Positions 39,901 to 51,400 of a DNA stretch of 64,000 nucleotides are shown piece by piece. The stretch comes from Hirundichthys speculiger (taxonomy: Eukaryota > Chordata > Actinopteri > Beloniformes > Exocoetidae): NCBI GenBank assembly GCA_018398805.1, contig JAGFBZ010002260.1, positions 1,240,001-1,304,000 on the forward strand. The letters are read 5' to 3'. Below the pieces are notes generated by a model, which was not told the origin of the DNA, did not search any database, and was given only the letters and a program-made list of their open reading frames with translations. The translations under genes and the position numbers were made by a program. Within the stretch, counting starts at the first letter, position 1, and each line of letters begins with the position of its first letter.

Positions 39901-42384
39901 ACTATTTCCTTCAAAACAACCTATTTATTGTTTATTATTAGTGTTTTTGCACATTTAAGTGAATGAATTAATTTTCTTAAAAAATCGACATTAGGAGCTG
40001 AAACATTTGACATTATATCGGGCGGCCGAATATCGCGATATATTGGCCAAATCGATTTTTTTACACACCCCTAACTGGAGCCAGCTAACTAAAGTTAGCT
40101 CCAGTAAACTTGTAATGCTAATACCAGTAGCTGTCTCTAGTTAACTTGATTAACATTACAAGTTTCCTGAAGCCAGCTAACTTTGGCTAACTTTAATCCA
40201 ATTAATGTTAATTTAACCACAATTCTTCCACAAGCTTGTGTCGTACACCAGCTGGTTGACATGTTGGTGTGAGCTTTGGATTTTCTATTTGCTACAATTC
40301 CTGACACTTGTTTTTTGTGAATTGGGAGAACAATTGAAAAAAGGAGACTTTGTGACTTTGACCAAAGAGACTACAGCAAAGAGAGGCCTTTGACTTTAAG
40401 ATAAATTAACATCACCAAGCTTCCAATAGATGATGCTGTCTGTCTTAAAAGGCATATTGAGTTCTCTTAAAGCGGGGCTGTGTTAAGTACAATAATTGGA
40501 GAGTACACTGGAAAACATATATTTCTAACACATTACTTTTGCATTCATCATATACTTTGTCAAACCATTTTCTTTACGACAGAACGTCCAAGTTGCTGCA
40601 AAAGTCTACAGGTTCATGTAACACGGTCAGTGTTGCAACGTCATTTTGCAAAATGGACTGCCTCATCCAGCCTCACTTTGTGTGAATGTCTAATACAAAA
40701 TGAGCTGTGTGAAAATCCACAGTAGGCCCATTTGCTCAGACCGCTATTAAGTTTATGAGGTTTGAGTCATTTTAGATTATGAAAATTGACTCAATTACGG
40801 CTGTCATTCTGCGTCACTGGCTCCCATCAGAGTTGTTCCTGGATTCTTCCAAATCTGTGAGAGCACTGTGACCACCATCTTCTGTAAGGTAAGCTGTAAC
40901 TACTTTCACACCACACATCCACTTTAAAAAAATAATATAAAATCTGCCTAAAACAGAAGCTTTCTAATAGCCAGCATGGGATTACTTCTTGTAGCTGTAA
41001 AAAGAAAAGAAAAATAAGTCCAGTTGTTCTCTCTTAACCTATTACATGGTTAAATACTTCCATAAAGAGTACATGGTGACATATGATGCTCATTATATAA
41101 CTTATCAGGGTTTGTCTTTCGCAGTTACCCGTGGTACCTGACTTTCACGTCGGGCACATGACTCTCTAGATTTGCTTTCCTGGCGGGAAACCATCTTTTT
41201 TATTTCATAACTGTACAGAAATCCATAAAAAAATTGAGAATATCTTGAACACAATTTGCCTTCTGCCCTGACATACACATACATAAACTTCATCAAAAAA
41301 TGTTCTTCTCATTTGCACGTATCGCGCGATTTAACTGGCGACCACCCGGCGACCAGGTTGCTGCGGCTCTGTGACCGTAGCAGGGGATGAAGAAGATGGG
41401 GAACAGGAGACTGCTGCAGAAGATGCTGGTGATCCAGCTGCTGCCTGTACAGCAGGAGCCTCTAATGTGGACTCCGAGCAGGGATTACGTTAACTGAGAA
41501 TTCTCCATTATTGATGGATTTTTTTTTTAAGATTTGACTGACAAATCTAAAGGCCATCTGTCATTTTGAGGGCTTGCAGGAGCGGGATTTACTCCCAGTG
41601 AAATGAAGTTTAGGATCCTGCAGGAAGCCCCTTGTTCAGAGAGTCCTGCCGACTTCTGATCACTTCCCTGGGACAAATGTTTCCTGACTTCAAACCTTTG
41701 GCTGAGCTGGCACTTGTTATTCCAGTCTCCCGTGTGGCAGCAGAGCGCGGATTCAGCCTTCAGAACAATATTAAAACAGCCACGAGAAGCTGATTACGCA
41801 CAAGCGGGCACCTTGTTTCAGTTCAAAGGAGGAAGGTGTGAATGAAACTGAGCTCAGGCCGCAGCAGGTGAACTGCAGCTAACAAATAGTTTGAAATCAA
41901 ACCGTTTATATTCATGATATTGTCAGCATACTGTTAAAAAAAAAAATGTGCTTGATAAATGATTGACTGCATTTGCTAATCTGAGAATGAATGTATTTGC
42001 CAATTGATTGTCTGCAATTAATTTTCTCTGATCTCTAAATTAATATGTTTAATCTCAAATGAAATACCATTAATTGGACTGCTCGTCATTGATTACTCCG
42101 ATGTGCTTATAAATTATCAATGATTGAATCAATTTGGATTTTATTGTTTTTATTCCAAATTAACAAGGTAAATGTAGTTCTTGTTTTAAAAAAGTTTTAA
42201 AGGTTGCTCTTTAATCTTAATAAAATGTACTCAGAGATGATCCCCTGCCAATAAGTTTAGAAAATTTGACCCTTAAAAAAAAAAAAAAGTCAACCCCCCC
42301 CCCAAAATATGGAGCTGATTTTGGCCAGAAATATATTACCAGATTGCACCATTTGCATCCTTTTTGGTCAAAATTTTTTTTTTT

Positions 42385-42428
<44 letters not shown>

Positions 42429-45400
42429 GGCATGCCCCCAGAAACCCCCTTGATTACTTAAAGCTTTGCAGGTGGTTTGGCAAACAACTTTTTATAAGGG
42501 AACCAAACTTTTCTAAGTTTGGTGCCCTCGGGGTAACAAACTATTTATTCTAAGGGGAAAACCCTGTAACTGATAGTTCCACATAAAGTAAGGAAACATG
42601 TTTGATTTGCTTTAATACGAGGTGCACTTGTGATTGACAAGCCACCACCAGTGGAGTTTTCTGGCAGCATGTGGAAGTCTCTGCACGCTCCGAAGCAATC
42701 CCACAGGATGCAAAGAGATTGAGCCGGTGTTATCTTCTGTGCTTTTCCTTAAAACTTAATGAACAACATATTTATCTTTAAAGACCGAGCTGATATGACT
42801 GAAAAAAAGGAAAAAAAAGAGCAAAAATCCAGGCTAGTAGCCAGTGAGACCAACTTGACAGATGTCTACCATCTCACTTTTTCACTCTGCAAGTCATCTC
42901 AGCCGATTTTTTATTGTCTGCAGGGAAAGATGTTATTTTTTTTTTAAAAACAGCCGCTGTTACCACACTGATTTTAAATGAACCCTGCAGGGTAAGTCTG
43001 CTCGCACATACTTTATTTTATTGCTAAATCATGCAAACTGCCAGACACACTACAAAGAAGTGACAGAACCATCCAGGAGGCACCAATAACTCAGGAGGAA
43101 TTGAAAGACAAACATCTCCTCGGCACATGTTTTCAGATAAATCTGTGTTACTTTAAAAGAACAAACATTCCACTGACTTTCACAGGAAACGACAAATTCA
43201 TATCAGTTTAATGTTTTTCTGTGCCGATTAAGTTGCTGTTTTAAAAGACAGCACTGCCAGACTCATGCCAAAGGTCTGAAGTCTAGCACACGTGTGGGGC
43301 AAAATAAAAAAAATATGTCAAAGGCATTTAAAAAGAGGCTAAATTGAAATGCCTAAATCAAACGTGATATTTTCGTTTGTGCCAAAAAAAAATGTTGATA
43401 CCAACATTGTGTGCTGCCCTGGTGCAATTAGTTCCTAAAACATGCCACTTCTGGGCCTCGAAGGAAGAGCAGAATTGAGGCTGAGAGAGTTTCAGGGTGT
43501 GGGAAAGCTTGTTTTTTATTACACCAGCTAATTAAAGGTGGCGGAGATTTGGTGGAGACATAAAGGCTGGAAGCATAAGCCTCTATACTGCTTTTAGAGA
43601 GCCGTGCACTAATAACAAAGACATTCAGACAGGGGCGAAGAGGCACAGTGAAAATAAAATCAATATTGTTCCAACCATAACAATCATTGTTGTTTCAGAG
43701 CTGGACTGTGAAGAACTTGCTCTGCTTCAGAGGAAAAAAAAAAAAAATCTTTTGCTTATACTAACTCTGGCCCACTGGCAGTGAAATTAAAACAATGAAT
43801 CTTGTTGAATCGTTGTTTTGCCGTGTATACATAAGACTTTTCTACCGTGGCAAACAGTAGGACGGTGGAAACAACAAGGAGAAGAAAACTGTGTGTAAAA
43901 CACAAGCATTCATCCTGAAGACCTTTCAAAGGAATCCAAGTGTTTATGGAACACTGATCAGACATTTCAAAGCAAAATGTGGACTAAATGTCTCCAAGAG
44001 AGCACACGGTCTTTGTTTAGTCTCTTCAGTCTATTAGTTCACCCACCAGCTTCCAAGCGTAGCTGACGTTGTATGCGTCCTTGCTGTTGTCTCCTGAGTC
44101 GATTGGTGTGCCAGGACAGAGAGGAGTTAGCCGGCACGGATATTATTTGGCTCCCCAAAGGGCAGACTGAAAAGAAAAAGAAAAAAAAAAAAGAAATGCA
44201 TGAATCTCAAAAAAAGCATGCAATATTCAACCCATGCGACACCAAGCGTGCATGTCTGTCTGGAGGAAGCGCTTGTGTTTTCTCACCCGAGGATGTTCTG
44301 TCGTACGGCAGGAAACCCCGGAATATTCTCGTAGTGGATGATATCAGTATGCAGGGGAGGCTCCGTCATCAAGTAGGGCCTCGTCAAAGTGACGGATGCA
44401 TCAGGGTGTAACCTGTAAAAAACATACAAGTTTGTGAAACAGAAGCTAAAACTCACACAGACCAGCTATTAAAGAAAATGCATGCGCATTTATAATTGCA
44501 ACAACACAGCAGCAAGGTACTTACAGTACACATTATTGAATATGGCCCTGCAGAGCACAGTCGCGCTGAACAAACACTCCCCAATGTTTAGCGTCATGTT
44601 AAACTTTTTCAGTTAACATGCAAAATATAAGTGATTATTTTGGGCCATGTGAATAAGTCGACATGGACTGATTCAAAGGGACCACACAGGCAGGTTACTC
44701 TGTTCTCGTAGGATTAAAATTGTCAGAGACTGTGGGGTCGTTGTTTTGCATGCCACTGAGCCAAATTACATTGTCTAACCTTGAGATTGATTTAAAACAG
44801 TTTAATCAACACACAATATTAAAAAAAAAAAGGCATTTGTGATCAAAGTTGTTCATGCAAACAAATCAAATGTACGTTTCTGCGTTCTTTTGTTTTAGCC
44901 CTTGAGGCTAGGTGCCTGTTTTGTCAGCTGCATATTTTAAAATTAATTGGCAGCAGATGATTTGAACGCCAGCTTATGGCTTTAATGGGAGTCATTTGTC
45001 CGTGTTTATGGAGTTGCAGCGCTAACAAGCAGGGTTCAGTAATAAGATGTATTTGACGGAATACTTATTGCAATAATAAAATCGAAAAGAAGGCAGGCTG
45101 AAAAGGCAGAGGGAAAAGGAGCAAACCTCACAGCTGCAAAATCTAACTCAGGATAATTGAGGAGTGAACCGTGCACATGCTGAACACGCTCCGGTCTTCC
45201 ATGCAAACACATTTCATTTACCCTCCATGAGTTTTACACCTTTCCTCCAACTTACTTCGCCTCACCTCAGCTTCTAAAATCTTCACAAATCTTCCCACCT
45301 GTCTTTCACTCCTCTTCTAACTTACGTGGAAACATATACCATCTTTCCCTTCAAATGCAGCTTTTGAATCCTTTCTTGCTCATCTTGAGGCCCAAAACCA

Positions 45401-48400
45401 GTCACCTCAAACCTCCTCTTTCCACATTCATCCTCCAAAAATGTAAATCAGGCTACTTTTACTACAACTAGTGTATTTGTCCTGTAGTGAAAATCTTTTT
45501 TTTTCTCCACCCCATAGGCCCGTCTGGCAGAACTCTGACCGCTAATGTGACTTCACTCCAGTAGTTGAGTTAATAACCCTCTTCAGCTGAGGCCAAAACA
45601 AACCATAACTGGATATGAGTACAAATCATCCTGTACTATGGCAACACACTGAGGAATTACCCAGCAGAGAGAGAAGAAGTACCAAAGATGTACCAATGGT
45701 ACCAACAAGATGCCTGTTAGGCCTAATAAAGGATAATGGTTCTGGAGGATAATGAAAGATGAGATGATTTCTAGACCTTAAGTCTACTGAATTGAATTTC
45801 TCTGATGTTTTTTTTTTTTTAACCATTCTGACCAACATGTGACTGATTTGTGATGTTGTATTTTCTATCATCTTGCCGACTTGCTGTTTTTAAAAATGCA
45901 GAGAGCAGATTGAAGCCCCAGCAGTTTAACAAACTGATCACCACATGCCCTTTCCTCTTTGACCGACCTTTGTTGTCAATGAGGAAGGTGTATGAAGCCA
46001 GGGAGTCCTGGTAGTAGGTGACATCCTCCAGGATATAGGCCAGGTTCACGTCCACGCCAACCACACCCAGGAGCAGGTTCCCAAAGTAGCACGGTCGGCT
46101 CACAGTCATGATGAACCCTGCAGGGAGAAGAACGAGAAACATAGCAATGAGGATGGGATAAATGTTGTAATTACCAAACTATATCCCTGTCATTTCCTTC
46201 AGAAATACAAACTGCCTTCAAAAAATCCTGCAGCAGAATTATACACTCATTTGAAGTGTTCAACTTGCAAGACATGAAATTGGGTTTTATTGGGGCAATT
46301 CAGGGTTGCAAATGTTCTGGATAGGGCTGAACAATTTATCAAATTAAAACCGAAACAGACATTTGAAATATTGCAGATAGTTAATCATACAGGGTGCAGT
46401 TTCTACATTACGCAACACATCTGATGGAGCTTTAAAACACAGCCTTTCACTGGTTTTACAAAGTCACTGCGTCCCCTTCACCCACCAATGGGAAGTACTG
46501 TTCTTCTCGTGTACCATTCACACCCGCCAGCCAATCAAAACTGGCCCCAGTCTGGAAGCAGGGTGAGGATAACAATTAACCGTCATCTTCAGGGAAACGG
46601 CCTCCGCTGAGTCTAAAGGCATAAAGGCAATGTCGGTTTTTGCCTTGTGGAAGCGTTTTTTAATTTAATGATTAAGAAGTACAGCACGAGGGGATGCTGT
46701 GCAAAACGTGACACAGTCCAGCTGCTCAAGAAGAGGCAACAGCATGAGCCGTGATCAACATCAGCAGGAGAGACACACGATGCTGTACAATTAACAGAAA
46801 AAGTCACATGAAACTGCCAAATGTGTTTCTGCCATTCTGAGTCATTTGTGAGGGTAACACCTAAATGAGAAAAGGCTCACAGAGTCACAGAGAGATGACC
46901 TGCTACACACTTAGCTACAAACATGCTGTCTATCAGTGATTAAATATGGGTACAAAAGCCTTAGAAAAATCTTGACAAACATGTAATACCCACTCGGGTG
47001 TATTTTAGTCAAGTTACCCTTTCAGAATTTCAACGTCATGTACGATAAAATTTGAAATGGAGCTGAAACGCACGCCTGACGGTTTGTGTCAGGCAGGAAA
47101 AGTCAGGCGTGCTTGGGTCAAATCACATGACTTCACTGATGGTGACTTTCAGATTAAGAGTTGCTGCCTACATGTGCCGTTCTTTCCCGCTTACCACAAA
47201 AGTCAACACATGCTAGAAATCCAGTCCAGAGTAAATATTGAATTTGAGGTTGATAACTACAGATCAAATAGCAAACACTATATATGTCAAAAAAATTGCA
47301 ATTAGATATTTTCCCCGTATCATTCGGGCCCAGTGTAGACACCAACCAGTGGAATTACGTGGATTTTAATAATAATAATATTTAATTTTTTTTATATAAT
47401 TCACTTTTTCATTCAAAGAATCTCTGAGTGCTACAAAAATGCACACTAATTTTAGGACTTCAGTTGTTATCTCCAACTATGAGAAACATCTATGAAAACC
47501 AAAATATACTGGATTTCCCAGTTCGATTTTTGTACTTTTTTTTTTTAAATTTTAACTGTGACAGGTGTTTTTATGCTTTTAGTCCAGTCGGATTCCACGT
47601 CACTCACCGTCTCCCATCGGATCAGCGTACGGCAGGCTGAAGCGGGCCAGGTCGATCATGCCGATTGGGCAAATTGATGTAAAAGCGGCCCACTGTGGTT
47701 TCCAGGTTGCTCAGCTGGTTCAGCACCATCATGCTGCCCTTCACCACCGGCATCATCGGAGGCCCCTGCTGATCCAGACGAGGATGCGCCGGAGAAGCGC
47801 TCTCGGTCGTACGTTCGGTCGACGCCGTACTTCACCGAGTTCTGCTCAGCAAGGTCTCTCAGAAAGGCCAGCTCCTTCAGGCCTGTGACTCCCTCTAAAG
47901 GAGACGAAGGGAACAGCACAGAGAACGTGGTTGTGGTTGTGGGTGAGAATGAGAGTCGATTACGACATTTGTTTAATTCAATCAATTAGGAACAAATCTG
48001 TAACTGGTGGCTTGCCTAAAGGCCTATTAAACAGGGAAACTGCACAAATGAAAAGAGGAGGGAACGGGAGGTAAAAAATGCAAACAGATCTTCACGAGAG
48101 ACTGCATCACTCAAAATTCCTACTACAAAAGACATCTGACTCCCCCTGCTCATACCGGCTGTAAGAAGAAAATTCCTCTGAGGAATGGGGTGAATTCAGA
48201 GCAGTCTGATGATAAGTTTATTTTTAGGATAATTTACCTCATGCAATTTATAGGGTTGAAGAGCAAAAGGCACGTGTTAAATTGGATTATAACAGACGTT
48301 ACCCCGTAAATTCACCCAAGCTGATTTGGCAACACCAGCAGCAGTTTTACATTCACGCAGACCCTGATGTGTATTCCTGCATGATGATCTCTTTAAGCTC

Positions 48401-51400
48401 CACTCGTATCGCTCCCGTGCTCCTGCCAAACCCGGCCTGTCATCCGTCAAGCTCCAAGATCGCGACAGAAATAAATCCTTCATCACTTTAAAGAAAATAT
48501 ACAACTTGCTCAATGCTCAATCTCGGCTTGATCTTTCCAGGCATCGTTGAGGTCATTTAGAGGATGGATGAATGGCAGGCCCCTACAGCTGTCACCAAGA
48601 AACATTTGGCATCTTATAACCCAGTGGGAAGGACAGAGCAGACAGCCTGCCAGAGTTCAATCATTGAATGGATTACCGCAGAATCCCCTTTTAATGCCAA
48701 CCCTCTGCTCTTTTGATCACCACGCCGGGCCACAGGGTGGAGGCAACGTCTCCATGGGTGGCAGCGTCAAGCAAACTCAGAGAAGAAAACTCTGTCCGAA
48801 AGCTCAGATATCGGTTCACCTTCGAGGGGGTATAAACATCCCAACATGCCACATTTTCCAAAAATACTTGAATTTTGAGGAGGATCTGCATCTTAAGAGC
48901 CAGATTTATGCTTACGTTCTCTCACTGAATAGCACCTAATGTATTCCAAAGTACGGGCGAACACACAAACACACAAACACACACAACTGCGCATTGTAGC
49001 TCTGAGAGATCGCCTTGAACAATCGGGGCTTCCAATTTGGCAGGAGATGCAGTGAATAAGACTCCCACGCCCACAGCGGGCCTTTCAGCATTGTGCAACA
49101 GCAACAAAACAAATGTTTTTTTGAATATGCATCGCTAATAAACTCACAGAAGGAGAGATTTCTGCATCCTTTTCATCATCTCTCTTTAAAGAGCCAAGGT
49201 CCTCTGTCAGTCACACACCAAGTGAGCAGCATGGCCTTTGAAGTCTCACTCTTTTCTCTGTTAGATGCACCTCATTTCCATTCTCCGACGCAAAAAAGTG
49301 ATTCGTATTAATGGTGGACTAATGCATGTGCTAGCAGACGGGAGCGTATGTGTGTTGCAGGGGGAGGTGGGAATTAGGAGGAGGCACACTGAGGGGATAA
49401 GGACAATGAGAGAGCAAGACTACGCACCTTCGACCGACACACAAAAATACAAAAAGCCTTTGAGGGTCCAGAGCACCTCCACAGCCTTCAGTTTTCTCTT
49501 AAGCACATTGTACTCAAGAATACACAAAATATCTAACGTTGGGATATCAAAAAGCAGCTCCCAGCAAAAACAAAAAGGGAGGTAAAGCAGTAAATAAGGG
49601 ATAACAAGAGCACACACGTCGTTTAAATCAAGAAAAACAAATGAAAAAAGTGGTTTTTAAACAATGCATTGAGCAACCGCCCAAATTAACTATAAACCTT
49701 TGGAGAAGCAGATGTCAGTATTTGTTTCAAATACTCAAAAAATGAATGGAAATCTGACAAAAACGCATTTAAAGAGATATCTTGCTGCGCAGGGATACTT
49801 TGCAGCCCATCTTCACTGCCTCCCTTTGCTTTTCACGTGTTCATCCATTATTGAAAATCTTTTCTGAGCGAGTGGTTCTGCTTGCTAGAGAGAATGTGGT
49901 GAATTGTGTCTTATTGCTGGGAACTTGGTAGCATTTGACCATTCAGGCAAAAAAAAAAAAAAAAAAAATGCTGAATAAAAGAATCCTACCATTCATGAGC
50001 GCGTAGGTGAGGATCATGACAGAGTTGTTGAGGTGTCGGTTTTCCTCTCTGACCACACTGAGCGTGGCTCTCTTCTCCTGCTCCGACGACTCTCGAGATG
50101 TGACACCTGATGACAGGTAGATGACCACCATGTCTGTGGCTGGGAGAGGAAAAGACACATATCAGACACAGCTGCAACATCTACTGTCAAAACCTACCAA
50201 AAAAAAACAACTTGATCTCTAAAATACCACATATACATTTGGATATTCGTAATATGACGCAGCACCAGGGACTTTCCAGCACTGCCTTCTCTCTTTCATC
50301 TTACTGGTGCTCTGCTTGCTGAGACTGCTGGTGTTGCGGAGCAGCTGGAAGGCCTTCTGGAAGCCCGCTGCATGTTGGGTGGCTCCTTCAGAGGACTTGA
50401 TGTTGGAGATAAAGGTGCTCATCTTCCTCTTGGTCTCGCTGGTGGCTGGAGATAACAGGCTCTTGTAGCACTGGTCTAGAGTGCAGGAGCGCACCGTCTC
50501 TGCCACCGACAGGATAGAGATCTGGGGAGGTGCAGTGATGGAATGAATCGTGAATGTAGAGCTATAAAACAAGAGAGTCCTGAATATATTTTGATGTAAA
50601 AATTGACAGACCTTGTCGTGTTCATCGACGGCATTCAGAATGACCAGTGCAGAATCTCGAGCAATCTGAAGCTGGGTGTCCGTCACGGACGCTCCATGGT
50701 CAACCATCACCACGATGTGTTTGGACTGCGGCCGCACTGCGGAGACGTACACGGGCCTGCGGGAAATCACAGATGCATGCGTGCGAGCAGGTGAGGCCTG
50801 AGTAGATGGTGCAGTCCGAGACACAGACTTGACGTCTGGTGTTGTGAAATATGATTTCTTCGTTCCTAAAGATCACAGCTGGAAACCCAAAAGGCTGCAA
50901 CATCGGTTGTCAGCTTTCTAGGAATAAAAATAGCATTTAATTCATTTGAATGTACTCAGGGAAGCATCACTAAGAACCAAGGTTTTCTTGACAGGAACAA
51001 TGTAAATTAAAAGTGTGGAATACTGCCTGATGGAGAACATTAAACTGTTTTCTTTAGCGGATTCTTGTGAGTCTGTTGTTGCCGAATGATTGCAAATCCT
51101 GAATTCAAAAACTCCAGCTATGTGTTAAAACTCCTGCAGGCCAAAGACCAAAAGGGAAAATAATCACTTTTTTCGGTGCTTGAGAGCATATTTCTGGCTG
51201 TCCAACGTGACTACCAAACTGAAAACCTCAAAAAAAAAAGACTAGGACCGACTAGGTTCAAACACATGCCATGCAGCGAGCTGATCGGACCCAGATGGTA
51301 CAGTTACATCACAGAGCCAGCTAGAAAGAATTATCCCGCCACACCCACAGCTTCAACTCATGCTGCATTCCCTGAACTTGGGCCGGTGTACTGTGGTGTT

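Larger units (their letters stand above)
39147..44046 (-). other. largest cachd1 intron (4.9 kb)
   Basis: Lies between the WKL and VQD exons. It holds a minisatellite with a hAT insertion and a homopolymer-rich patch (both listed). Outside these, 40210-42260 and 42560-44040 contain nothing I can name. Confidence 0.75.
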
